64,000 nucleotides of DNA from Fibrobacter sp. UWB15 (GTDB lineage Bacteria > Fibrobacterota > Fibrobacteria > Fibrobacterales > Fibrobacteraceae). Of this stretch, positions 52,983 to 61,590 are shown piece by piece. The position numbers and the translations under genes were made by a program. The first letter of the stretch is position 1, and every line of letters starts with the position of its first letter. The notes beneath the pieces are model-generated. The model worked only from the letters and a program-made list of their open reading frames with translations. It did no database searches and had not been told where the DNA came from. Location of the stretch: positions 1-64,000 of the forward strand of contig NZ_FXBA01000002.1 of NCBI RefSeq assembly GCF_900177705.1. Reading direction: 5' to 3'.

Positions 52983-53114
52983 CTATTGATTTAGCAAGTC
53001 AAGGGCCTCGGCTTCAGACTTGCCCGTTGCAATAGCATACCCATAGGCAACCGCCATCGCACAATTGCCTCGATTTTCGGCATGGAATTTTTTGGATCCT
53101 TCTGCAATTGTCAT
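52983..53114 (-). CDS. 43-residue protein overlapping the ABC ATPase gene
   Basis: Its ATG overlaps the TGA of the OppF-like gene (ATGA, 4 bases) and is preceded by AAGGAGGG, the strongest ribosome binding site of this region. The product (MTIAEGSKKFHAENRGNCAM...) has one Cys and an Ala/Gly-rich helix (AVAYGYAIATGKS), then an acidic end. There is a slight likeness to the start of C_GCAxxG_C_C-type proteins, but only one cysteine and no further domain. Function not recognised; coupled translation makes it very likely real. Confidence 0.72.
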   Translation of the reverse strand: MTIAEGSKKFHAENRGNCAMAVAYGYAIATGKSEAEALDLLNQ

Positions 53115-53935
53115 AATTGCGCCCTCCTTATTGTTGGAACACTTGCCAATAGTTTCTGGGTATACTCATGTTGCGGGTTAGTAAGCACCACGTCGGCATT
53201 CCCGCGCTCGACGATGTGGCCAAAGTACATGACCAAGACCTCGTCACTCAGAGCGCGAACCACCTGCATATCGTGGCTGATAAATACAATCGAAAGACCA
53301 AATTCGTTACGCAAGTCGTTAAGCAAATGCAGAATCTGCGCCTGCACCGAAACATCCAAGGCGCTGGTGACTTCGTCGCACAAAAGAATCTTGGGTTTGA
53401 CCATTAAGCTGCGGGCAATGCAGAGTCGTTGCCGCTGCCCCCCCGAAAATTCGTGGGGGAACTTTTGGAGTGCCTCTTTCGGTAACGACACTCGCTCCAA
53501 AAGTTCTCTTGCACGCGCCTCCGCATCGGTAACCTTCACGCCGCGTGCAAGCAGCGGCGCCGTTAAAATTTCGGCGATGGTCTGTCGCGGATTCAAGCTA
53601 CTGAACGGGTCCTGAAAAATCATCTGCACCAAGTCAGAAACACGACGTTCGCCTCCGGGATTTTTTCCGACAATGCGCCCCTTTACAACTGGTTCACCGA
53701 AAAGTTTGAATTCACCGGAATCCATAGGTACAAGTCCCACCAGGGACTTTACGAGAGTCGACTTACCGCAACCCGACTCCCCCACAATCGAAAGGATTTT
53801 TCCGGACTCAAGTACAAAAGAGACGTTTTCGACTGCTGTAAAATAGTTCTGGACTTTGCCGAGTACTCCGCCACGAATCGGGAACTTCACCGTAAGTCCC
53901 GAAACCTCCATTGCAGGTACGGATTCTTGAGCCAT
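53111..53935 (-). CDS. OppF/DppF-type ABC transporter ATP-binding protein
   Basis: 274 residues. Walker A GESGCGKST, Q-loop MIFQDPFSSLNPR (the peptide/nickel-transporter type), signature SGGQRQR, Walker B ILLCDEVTSALD and the H-loop ISHD; it ends with the NPQHEYTQKLL segment of the oligopeptide group. Usually paired with OppD and permeases, which are not here. It begins 2 bases after the xseB stop and overlaps the 43-residue gene. Confidence 0.93.
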   Translation of the reverse strand: MAQESVPAMEVSGLTVKFPIRGGVLGKVQNYFTAVENVSFVLESGKILSIVGESGCGKSTLVKSLVGLVPMDSGEFKLFGEPVVKGRIVGKNPGGERRVSDLVQMIFQDPFSSLNPRQTIAEILTAPLLARGVKVTDAEARARELLERVSLPKEALQKFPHEFSGGQRQRLCIARSLMVKPKILLCDEVTSALDVSVQAQILHLLNDLRNEFGLSIVFISHDMQVVRALSDEVLVMYFGHIVERGNADVVLTNPQHEYTQKLLASVPTIRRAQL

Positions 53936-53937
53936 TC

Positions 53938-54156
53938 CTAAGCCTCGGTTTCCGTTTCGCCGTCAAGGCCCGAAAGGGCTTCTTGCACATTTTTCTCGGT
54001 GGCAAGCAAAATCTTGCGGCATTTGCGCAAAAGTTCAGTGGCTTCCTGTACCGCACCGGCCAATTCGTCAATTTCCATCTCGGAATTGTCAATTCGCTCC
54101 AAGATGCTCTCTAAACGCTCCATTGCAGTTTTATATTCGAAATTTTCGGTACTCAT
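53938..54156 (-). CDS. xseB: Exodeoxyribonuclease VII small subunit XseB
   Basis: 72 residues, helical: FEYKTAMERLESILERID opens it, followed by ELAGAVQEATELLRKCRKILLATEKNVQEAL, the typical XseB pattern. With XseA it degrades single-stranded DNA. The start was set at MSTENF because family members begin there; the longer upstream frame overlaps the divergent lipoprotein. Only 37 bases separate it from that gene's start. Confidence 0.9.
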   Translation of the reverse strand: MSTENFEYKTAMERLESILERIDNSEMEIDELAGAVQEATELLRKCRKILLATEKNVQEALSGLDGETETEA

Positions 54157-54193
54157 ATAAGTGAATATAGTTATCTTTGACTGAGTGAGTTTT

Positions 54194-54898
54194 ATGAAGA
54201 TGGACAAGCGGCGTGTTTTGGAGCTTTGCCTTACACTTATGGTTGGGGGCCTCTTTTCGGCATGCCTCGACATCCCCGAACCTCCAGGAGACACTCCCAA
54301 AATCACCTCCGTCCAAGTCCTCGTAAAGCAATTCGACGACACCAAGGGCGAGCCTCTCAAAATCAATTCCGACGAAGATGCCGAACTGATCGCCGAAGTC
54401 AATCCGGACAAATTCAAAAACGACATCAAGTATTTTTGGTATAAAGGAAACGACATTCTCGGCAAGGGGATGGTCTACCCTATTAACTCCGATGACATGG
54501 CTTCCAGCGAAAAAATCAAGCAGAACATTCCCGACAAGCTGGTCATCGAAGATAGCGAAAACAACCAGCTCAAAATCACGTTCCAGATTACCATCAACGT
54601 CCCGCCACAGATTTCGACCAAGACAAAACCCGCAAACGGCGATACCCTGTACGGCAACACTCATACTCCCATTCTTTTTTCGTGGCAGTCTTCTGACCGC
54701 AACGAAGACAAGCATTTATCCCACGTTCTTGAAATCGACGGAATCCGCTATAACGTAGGCGAACTGCAGCAAATATCTCAATCCGGTTTTAGCGAAGGCA
54801 AGCATACCTACCGTATTCTAGTCGAAGACTCTCTTGGCGACAAGGATTCCATTCCCGAACAGGAATTCTTTGTTATCGACACCTTGGAGACCAAATGA
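54194..54898 (+). CDS. Lipoprotein with Ig-like domains, first of three paralogues
   Basis: 234 residues. Lipoprotein signal (GGLFSAC, Cys 24), then a beta-rich domain with KYFWYKGNDI and a second, fibronectin/Ig-like one with PANGDTLYG, then FSWQSSDRNEDKHL. The same block pattern occurs in the two following genes, which are longer. No family was recognised. The start ATG at 54194 has weak TGAG upstream; a GTG three codons earlier is an alternative. The stop overlaps the next start (ATGA). Confidence 0.82.
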   Translation: MKMDKRRVLELCLTLMVGGLFSACLDIPEPPGDTPKITSVQVLVKQFDDTKGEPLKINSDEDAELIAEVNPDKFKNDIKYFWYKGNDILGKGMVYPINSDDMASSEKIKQNIPDKLVIEDSENNQLKITFQITINVPPQISTKTKPANGDTLYGNTHTPILFSWQSSDRNEDKHLSHVLEIDGIRYNVGELQQISQSGFSEGKHTYRILVEDSLGDKDSIPEQEFFVIDTLETK

Positions 54899-56184
54899 TT
54901 TTGCGCCTATTCAAATCGTCGGTTCTCCTTGGAATTCTTGCAGTCCTCATGGCCTGCACCAACTCCGACGATTACCTGTTCGACAGCCAGGACTCTCAAC
55001 AAATCGAGGTTTCAGCCGTCGTCACACGGTCCTTCGACAGCGACGGCCAAAAGTCCAAAGCAGACACCATCCAACCGGGTGACTCCCTTATATTCCTCAC
55101 GAGCGTGTCGCCCTCCAAGTCCATACGCAACAGGCAATACTTCTGGACCATGGACGGTGCCAACTTTGCCAGCGAGTACAGTTTCAAAAAAAGCATCAAC
55201 GAGCCCGGCATCCACAAAATCGCCTTTATCTTCGTTGACTTTTTCGGAGACACCCTCAGCGACACCTTGACCGTTACAGTCGCATCGCCACCCATCATGG
55301 ACACCGAAAAGTTCATCCCGGCGAGAGGTACGCAAAACATCGATCCCGACAGTGCCATCCGTTTCGCCTGGAACTTTGACGACCCCGATTCCCTGTGGGA
55401 TGTTTCCTTCCGCTTTATCTTGCAGGACAGCGAAAAAGACACCCTTGTAGACACCTTGCTGAATCAGGCCAATTTCACCTGCCGCAAAAAACTTTCTCCC
55501 CTGCTGAAATACACCTGGACCGTCAGCGCCTATAACGAGTTCGGTCAGCGTTCAAAGGAATCGCTCTCCACCTATTTCTTTACCGACGGAAAAACCGGAC
55601 AAAACGCCATTGCCGGAACCGTCGGCATACATTCGGACCAAACACATTACAATTACAACGTCTCCCTCCAGGATTCCTCGCAGGCCCCCCTGACCTCACT
55701 TCAGCTTTTCGGCAACCCCGGCGCAAGCTTCAACATTTCTCCTCTAGATAAAGGCACTTACAGCCTAATCGTCTCGGTAGACAGCGCCGACGATTTCAAG
55801 CCCGACACGATTCGCTTCAAATTAAGTGCAGATCAGGTTCTCGAACTAGATTCCATCATCCTTCAAGACAAAATTCCGCCCCGCATTCAATCCCTAAACG
55901 GTAGCGACACCTTGGACTACTCCGACACCTTGTACTTTATCGTTTACGATTATGGTGGCCCTATTTCGACTTCTAAAATCAACATCTATTTCGAAGGCGA
56001 ATACGTTCCGAATTTCACTCTTTTGAACGACACGTTGCACGTTCCATTCAACAAGAAATCTGCAAACCAAAACTGGGCCAGCAAGATGATTTTCGTTGAA
56101 GCCATCGATCAAAGCAACAATAAGGTTTGGAAGACGTTCTACCTCCGCCCCAACGCCTCATTAGCGGAGGTATTCAGTGATTAA
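54895..56184 (+). CDS. Lipoprotein with Ig-like domains, second of three paralogues
   Basis: 429 residues. Lipoprotein signal (AVLMAC, Cys 21). Shared blocks: YFWTMDGANF and IFVDFFGDTLSDTLTVTV; IRFAWNFDDPDSLWD; then a carboxypeptidase-regulatory-like part (INISPLDKGTYSLIV region) and a final block with PPRIQSLNGSDTLDYSDTLYF. Overlaps the previous gene by 4 bases and the next by 8. Function unknown; probably envelope-anchored, acting with its neighbours. Confidence 0.85.
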   Translation: MILRLFKSSVLLGILAVLMACTNSDDYLFDSQDSQQIEVSAVVTRSFDSDGQKSKADTIQPGDSLIFLTSVSPSKSIRNRQYFWTMDGANFASEYSFKKSINEPGIHKIAFIFVDFFGDTLSDTLTVTVASPPIMDTEKFIPARGTQNIDPDSAIRFAWNFDDPDSLWDVSFRFILQDSEKDTLVDTLLNQANFTCRKKLSPLLKYTWTVSAYNEFGQRSKESLSTYFFTDGKTGQNAIAGTVGIHSDQTHYNYNVSLQDSSQAPLTSLQLFGNPGASFNISPLDKGTYSLIVSVDSADDFKPDTIRFKLSADQVLELDSIILQDKIPPRIQSLNGSDTLDYSDTLYFIVYDYGGPISTSKINIYFEGEYVPNFTLLNDTLHVPFNKKSANQNWASKMIFVEAIDQSNNKVWKTFYLRPNASLAEVFSD

Positions 56185-57547
56185 GCTTTTGTACATTCCC
56201 CTGGTAGCGTTGATTCTTGCGTTAGCGGCGTGTGGCGACGAGCATCTTGTCGACAAAGACCCGATAGCCCTCAAGCAATACGTTTTTGTGGGGCCCGACG
56301 GCTTTAGTGGCGACATCGCCAACTACTACGATCCCATTGAAAAATTCTACGCCGAACAAGGGCAAACCATCAAGTTCTTTGCTGGCTACTCCGCAGGCGG
56401 CTCCATTTACACCGACGAATCCCTGCAACAGTACTACAACGGGCTCCTTTGGGAAATCGACAGTTCCACTTACAACTTGAATTATTTCCGTCACACTTTC
56501 TTAAATCCTGGAGAATTCGAAGGCTCCTTGAAAACCGTCGACCTCTTTGGCGACACCCTGCGCACCTCTTTCAAAATCTACGTCAACACGCCCAACGAAA
56601 TCACCCTGGAAGCCCCGATTAATGGATACAACCAGGCAAGCCCCGAAAGCGATCAAGAATTGAAACTGCAGTGGAAGGTCACCGGAATCGACCCGTGGGA
56701 AAAGCCCCGCTGCATTATCTATATGTCTTACAAGCGCGATTCCGTTTGGAATATGCCCCTCGGTATTACAAACTGCAACGAACCCGCCACCCTCAAGGGC
56801 TCCCTCATTCAGACTTACGATTCCATCGCGCAGCAGGATATCAGCCCTTATGACAGTTCCTTTACCTTATACTGGGGCGCAAAACTAGTCGTGAAAAGCG
56901 AAAGCGGCCGCGAATACCGCGATTCCACCGACATATTCCATTTTTCCACCAAGATTCTCGAAGAAACATCGACGCTAAAAATCCCCTTCCTTTACGAACG
57001 CTATAGAGGCATTTCTATTCTGCAGACAAAAGCCTACCTGATTTCTAAAGATGGCGACACCCTGCAGACTCTTACCAACGATTTACCGGTTGGAACATTG
57101 AGCACAAAAGTCAAGCCCCAATTCGGCCTTAAAGTAGTATTGGAAGAAAAATACCGCAAGGAATACGCCAGGGAAAGTCTCGAAGTAGACATTCCCGCCT
57201 ACACCGTACTGACCACCGACACAGTCGTCTTCAAAGACAGTACGCCGCCCCAGTTGGCTCCCGCGAACAATCTGGTAATCAATTCCGATTCCATCGCTTT
57301 CCATATTTACGATGACGGTTCCGGCATCAACGTTTCCAGGCTGCAAGTCATCATGGATTTCGACACCTTGGATTTCAACTACAGCGTGCCCACTGTAAAA
57401 TTCTTCAAGAATTGCTTTAGCAAATGCAAGCTCTCCTTTGTCGGCGAAGACAACGCACACAATAGTTTGCCCAACGTTTACTGGACCGTCGAAGCAGCAC
57501 CCGGCTACCGACTGATTTCGGGTCCCTATTCATACGAGGGATTCTAA
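56177..57547 (+). CDS. Lipoprotein with Ig-like domains, third of three paralogues
   Basis: 456 residues. Starts with GTG inside the previous gene (8-base overlap), preceded by GGAGG at six bases. Lipoprotein signal (LALAAC, Cys 19). Shared blocks: VDLFGDTLRTSFKIYVN; LKLQWKVTGIDPWE; and a final block DSTPPQLAPANNLVINSDSIAFHI with a Cys pair (CFSKCK). Function unknown. Confidence 0.85.
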   Translation: MIKLLYIPLVALILALAACGDEHLVDKDPIALKQYVFVGPDGFSGDIANYYDPIEKFYAEQGQTIKFFAGYSAGGSIYTDESLQQYYNGLLWEIDSSTYNLNYFRHTFLNPGEFEGSLKTVDLFGDTLRTSFKIYVNTPNEITLEAPINGYNQASPESDQELKLQWKVTGIDPWEKPRCIIYMSYKRDSVWNMPLGITNCNEPATLKGSLIQTYDSIAQQDISPYDSSFTLYWGAKLVVKSESGREYRDSTDIFHFSTKILEETSTLKIPFLYERYRGISILQTKAYLISKDGDTLQTLTNDLPVGTLSTKVKPQFGLKVVLEEKYRKEYARESLEVDIPAYTVLTTDTVVFKDSTPPQLAPANNLVINSDSIAFHIYDDGSGINVSRLQVIMDFDTLDFNYSVPTVKFFKNCFSKCKLSFVGEDNAHNSLPNVYWTVEAAPGYRLISGPYSYEGF

Positions 57548-57548
57548 C

Positions 57549-58169
57549 ATGTTGCGCCTTTTGACCACACTAATCCTTTGCATGACAGCCTGCGTTTTTG
57601 CAGACCCCAAGGTGTTACACGTATCGACGATTCCAAGTAACGCCGATATCTACGTTGACGAAATCCGTCCGAACCACGCCAAGGATCCTGACTTTGTTTC
57701 ACCTGCCGTCATTGAACTTTCCGAAGACACCTTGGCAAGCGAAGTCCTGATATCCCTTTTCAATCCGGGATTCATGGACACCACCCTCCGCGTAACGCTG
57801 TCGCCTAAGGACACCTCGTTCATCATCATTTCTCAAAAGCCTATTCCTGACGAAGAATTCCTGGAAAGGCAACAGTCCGAACTTGCAAAGCGTAAACGCG
57901 CACACATCGGAAAAAAACTCATGAAGATTTCGCTTATTCCTTTTGCGGCAGGCCTTGTGGCAGGTGCTGTCACCTACTACGAAATCGACAAGGCCAAGGA
58001 CTACAAAAAGTCCCTCAAGAATTCTTCTATCGACACGGACCGTTTCCAGCAAAAACTCGAAGATTTTTCTGACTACCGCGAAAGCGCCAAAACGGCCAAG
58101 GGTTTTACCTACGCCGGTATCATAACAGGCGCCGCACTTTTTTCTATCGGATTCATTTTATCATTCTAG
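57549..58169 (+). CDS. PEGA-domain protein with membrane module
   Basis: 206 residues. Signal peptide (CMTACVFA), a PEGA-like domain (VLHVSTIPSNADIYVDE, about 22-95), then the module KRKRAHIGKKLMKISLIPFAAGL with two hydrophobic segments (about 125-145 and 185-206) joined by a helical loop rich in Lys, Asp, Ser. The same module ends the next protein. GAGGG lies 8 bases before the ATG; it follows the third lipoprotein by one base. Confidence 0.82.
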   Translation: MLRLLTTLILCMTACVFADPKVLHVSTIPSNADIYVDEIRPNHAKDPDFVSPAVIELSEDTLASEVLISLFNPGFMDTTLRVTLSPKDTSFIIISQKPIPDEEFLERQQSELAKRKRAHIGKKLMKISLIPFAAGLVAGAVTYYEIDKAKDYKKSLKNSSIDTDRFQQKLEDFSDYRESAKTAKGFTYAGIITGAALFSIGFILSF

Positions 58170-58175
58170 GGCCTT

Positions 58176-59726
58176 ATGAAAAAATTCATACTGACATTGG
58201 CAATCTTGTGGGCCAGCGCCATTTGGGCAGACGAAGGCATCCCAAGCCTAGTAGAACTGGTAAACGGCACCAAGCAGGCCGCCCAATTTCTGGGCGTCCA
58301 GAACGACACCGTTAGTCTAGGCGGAACAATCCAAGGCAAGTTCACGGTCATTCGCATTCCAAAGAACCGCTTCAAGAGCATCGTCGACGAAAAAGGCAAC
58401 GACCTTCTGAACGGAACCATCCCACAGCAAGATTCCGTCGATCAAAGTTCTGCAGAACCGAATTCCGGCATTCAAGACAGCACCCAAGCCGAAACGGTGG
58501 AAGCGCCTCACAGTATTCCCTTTTTGGATTCTGTGGAAGGCAAGCATGTCTTTGTCTCTTTCGAACGTCGCAATTCCGAATCCAACCTGGCAGAACAACT
58601 TGAAAACTTGATGATTCGCCTAATCAAGGAATCGGGCACGCCTCTTTATTTTGTAAGCCGTCAAGACATCAACGTCTGCAGCAACGCCGCATGCATCAGG
58701 GATTCCCTGAAGGCACACGGGGCGGCAACGGCCTACATTGGCCGCATCACCTCGGCAAGAACCCCTGACTCTGTCGCTATTCAAATGTCGCGCTACACCT
58801 TGGAAGATTCAACCCAAGCCAAGACGAATACAGCACAAATTAATTTATCTGCAGTCCACGCTTTGACAGATGCGCTTTCTAAAGACAAACTCCACCGCTT
58901 TGTCCTTCGCGTTCAGGGCGAACGCGTTCCCGAGCAAGCCTCTAACGGCAAGAGCTACGTGCGCGTGGAGACCAATCCCGAAGGAGCAAACATCGTCACC
59001 AAGGGCAATATAGACATCTGCAAGAGTCCCTGCACCTTCGTGGTTTCTAACACCGAAAAAACCGAAGTCTACGCATACTGGGGCGTCGACCGACAGTTGT
59101 GGGGCGCAAAGACGACCATCAATCCGCTCCCCGGCGACACCGCCAAGGTATCCCTAAAACTCAAGCGTGTCAAGCCCGAACTTTTAATACACTCCAAGCC
59201 TGAAGGAGCCTACATCTTTGGCGGCTCGGCCAAAGTCACCAAGACTTCAAAACCCATAGGAGCAGCCCCCAAGAAATTCCCCATCTACGACCCAGGATTT
59301 TCGACTGTCCAACTCCGCATGGAAGGCTTTAGGGACACCACGCTCACCGTGTTTGCCGCACCCACCGAAATCACCAATGTCAATGTGGAGCTCACCCCCA
59401 TTACCGACCAGCGCGAACTGTTGGCACAACAAGATTGGTTAAAACAGCGCAAGAAACATTTTATCGGCAAGACCCTCATGGGGTCTTCAATCGCGCCCCT
59501 CTTCTTGGGAGCCCTCTTCATGTACCTGGCTAGTCTGGACTACGACGACGCAGACAAGATCAAGACGGACTTGGACCGCCCCGCTGCAGGTGGCGACAAC
59601 TTCCAGTCCCAGGCCTCCGAGAACAAGGAACTGGTGGACAAAGGTGACAAAAAAATGATCATTGGCGGCACCTTGTTTGGCACCGGAATCCTTTTACTGG
59701 GCGTCGGTTTCGTTTTAACCTTCTAA
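58176..59726 (+). CDS. Two-PEGA-domain protein with membrane module
   Basis: 516 residues. Signal peptide (ASAIWADEG); a region of about 240 residues with a Ser/Gln-rich linker and a domain VFVSFERRNSESN.., with a Cys pair (VCSNAAC); then two PEGA domains (YVRVETNPEGANIV and LLIHSKPEGAYIFGG), and the C-terminal module RKKHFIGKTLMGSSIAPLFLGALFM with two hydrophobic segments. It is 6 bases after the previous gene. PEGA domains are beta-sandwich modules of envelope proteins; function unknown. Confidence 0.85.
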   Translation: MKKFILTLAILWASAIWADEGIPSLVELVNGTKQAAQFLGVQNDTVSLGGTIQGKFTVIRIPKNRFKSIVDEKGNDLLNGTIPQQDSVDQSSAEPNSGIQDSTQAETVEAPHSIPFLDSVEGKHVFVSFERRNSESNLAEQLENLMIRLIKESGTPLYFVSRQDINVCSNAACIRDSLKAHGAATAYIGRITSARTPDSVAIQMSRYTLEDSTQAKTNTAQINLSAVHALTDALSKDKLHRFVLRVQGERVPEQASNGKSYVRVETNPEGANIVTKGNIDICKSPCTFVVSNTEKTEVYAYWGVDRQLWGAKTTINPLPGDTAKVSLKLKRVKPELLIHSKPEGAYIFGGSAKVTKTSKPIGAAPKKFPIYDPGFSTVQLRMEGFRDTTLTVFAAPTEITNVNVELTPITDQRELLAQQDWLKQRKKHFIGKTLMGSSIAPLFLGALFMYLASLDYDDADKIKTDLDRPAAGGDNFQSQASENKELVDKGDKKMIIGGTLFGTGILLLGVGFVLTF

Positions 59727-59802
59727 AACCACAAAAAAGACCCTAAAAACGGCGTTTTATTTTTCATTTTTCGATCCACATTGCAAAAGAAAATTTAAAT
59801 TT

Positions 59803-61479
59803 ATGCTGATGCGTAAACTGTTACTTGCACTGACTTTATTGGCTGCGGCTTCTCAGGCCGCCGATTTTGAGAGAATCAACTGGCGTACCCAGCTGTACTT
59901 GCAGGGCGAACCCGCTTATCTGAAATTCAAAGCAGATAAAGATAAGACCTTGCTTAACGATGGTATCGATACAAAACTTCTAACGATACCGGTCTCGGTC
60001 GGCGCACTGTGGTCGCCGCTCATCACCCCGTTCTGGAAAGCTGATATTCCGTTTACCCTTTGGCTCGGTCTCGAAGTCAATTCCATTCAGTTCGGAACGA
60101 TTGAAGACAAGCCGAAGTATACCTTCGAAGACGACAACGGCGAAGAGAACACCAAGAGTCCCAAGGACGACGAAGAACTTTGGTTCCTCTCTTACGCGCC
60201 GTCCGCACTTGCCGGTTTCTCCTTCAACCTGGCTGGCGACTTTGACCTGCGCGTCTTGGGTGGCTACGGTTTCCAGTTCTTCACCTTCTACGATGAATTT
60301 GGCGGCAACACAAAGCAGCACACCGAAATGCTCCCGACGGGTTTCGTGTCCGGTGCATTGGAATACCGCATTGGCGAAATCTTCCAGGACGCCGACTTCA
60401 AGATCGGTATCAATGTCCGCAAGGAATTCCTCCCCTACGAAAAGGTCAAGGCCCGCAGCAAGGACAACAGCCCGAGCCCCTCGCCGTACTCCGACCTCAA
60501 GTTCGACAAGATTGAATACAAGTGGCCCGTCCGCGTTGGCCTAGAACTCTCCATTGACTTCGGCCGCGAAAGCCGCCGTGACCGCCGCATGCGTTACAAC
60601 CTGCATGACCGCGACGACGTGCTGCGCAAGTACAGCGAAGTCAAGGACACGCTCTCCGATTGGGACTGCATGGCCATTGAACGTGACTACCGCTTCTACC
60701 TCGACGAAAACGGTGAACTTCCCGACATGAGCGAAGCCTACACCCGTACGCAGTTCGCCGACGTTCTTGAAAGTTTCCTCGCCTTCTGCCACCCGGCAGA
60801 CCTCGCCACTAAGGAAAAGCTTTACTCCACGCTCGACAGCGGCAAGGTGCAGATCAAGGAATACCAGGCCAAGCAGGAAGATTCTCGTTTTGACCAAGTC
60901 ATGGCAAGCAACGATCCCGAAATGCTTGAAATGTTCTTGCTGTACTACCCCGACTCTCCGCGTAGAGCCGAAGTCGAAGCCAAGCTCCGCTCTCTCAGCG
61001 AATACGACAAGTTCCGCGCCATCCAGGCACAGAACACCTTCAAGGCTTACCTCACTTACTTGAACGACAATCCGAACGGTGCTTTCCGCGACGAAGCCGA
61101 AGCCGGCATCTTTGAACTGGTGAAGGCCGGTAACCGTCTCAAGGACTACGAAATCTACCTGAAGCGTTTCCCGAACGGTAAGTACGTCGAAGAAGCCAAG
61201 GCAGCATTGCAGCAGGCCAAGAACGGTGGCGCCGCTCCGGCAGCCGAAGAACAGTCTATCATTGAATACCAGACTGGCGAAAGCTACAGCGAACCGGAAC
61301 AGCCGGCCGAAGAACCGGCCGCCGAAGAAGAAGCTGTCGAAGAAGAACAGCCGGCCGTTCAGCACAACAACAGCGCAGCCGCAAACAAGAGAGCAGCCAA
61401 GATGGAAGCCAAGAAGAAGGCTAGACAGAAGCAGCTCGAAGCCAAGAAGGCCCGCGCCGCCAAGAAGAAAAAGAGATAA
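59803..61479 (+). CDS. Outer-membrane barrel-like protein with repeat and Lys-rich tail
   Basis: 558 residues. Signal peptide (LLAAASQAADF), beta-barrel-like region (about 22-250: alternating strands with LWLGLEVN, FFTFYDEFGG, GLELSIDFG), then a helical, TPR-like region (about 260-470) with ..FLLYYPDSPRRAEVEAKL and YLKRFPNGKYVEEAKAAL units, and a C-terminal region of acidic (EEPAAEEEA) then very basic segments (KKKARQKQLEAKKARAAKKKKR). The start may be either of two ATG codons two apart. Function unknown; an OmpA-like or scaffold role is only inferred. Confidence 0.75.
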   Translation: MLMRKLLLALTLLAAASQAADFERINWRTQLYLQGEPAYLKFKADKDKTLLNDGIDTKLLTIPVSVGALWSPLITPFWKADIPFTLWLGLEVNSIQFGTIEDKPKYTFEDDNGEENTKSPKDDEELWFLSYAPSALAGFSFNLAGDFDLRVLGGYGFQFFTFYDEFGGNTKQHTEMLPTGFVSGALEYRIGEIFQDADFKIGINVRKEFLPYEKVKARSKDNSPSPSPYSDLKFDKIEYKWPVRVGLELSIDFGRESRRDRRMRYNLHDRDDVLRKYSEVKDTLSDWDCMAIERDYRFYLDENGELPDMSEAYTRTQFADVLESFLAFCHPADLATKEKLYSTLDSGKVQIKEYQAKQEDSRFDQVMASNDPEMLEMFLLYYPDSPRRAEVEAKLRSLSEYDKFRAIQAQNTFKAYLTYLNDNPNGAFRDEAEAGIFELVKAGNRLKDYEIYLKRFPNGKYVEEAKAALQQAKNGGAAPAAEEQSIIEYQTGESYSEPEQPAEEPAAEEEAVEEEQPAVQHNNSAAANKRAAKMEAKKKARQKQLEAKKARAAKKKKR

Positions 61480-61501
61480 TCTCTTCTGACACATTTTTCA
61501 A

Positions 61502-61530
61502 AAGTCCAGACACGTCTGGACTTTTTTTGT
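61502..61530 (+). terminator. Terminator of the barrel-like gene
   Basis: Perfect 9-bp stem (AGTCCAGAC / GTCTGGACT) with a 2-base spacer, then seven T, 25 bases after the stop. Confidence 0.85.
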
Positions 61531-61590
61531 TTATCGACATTCCCCTCCTATGTCACCCCAGCCCCTTTTCCATATTCTATATTTGCCCCT

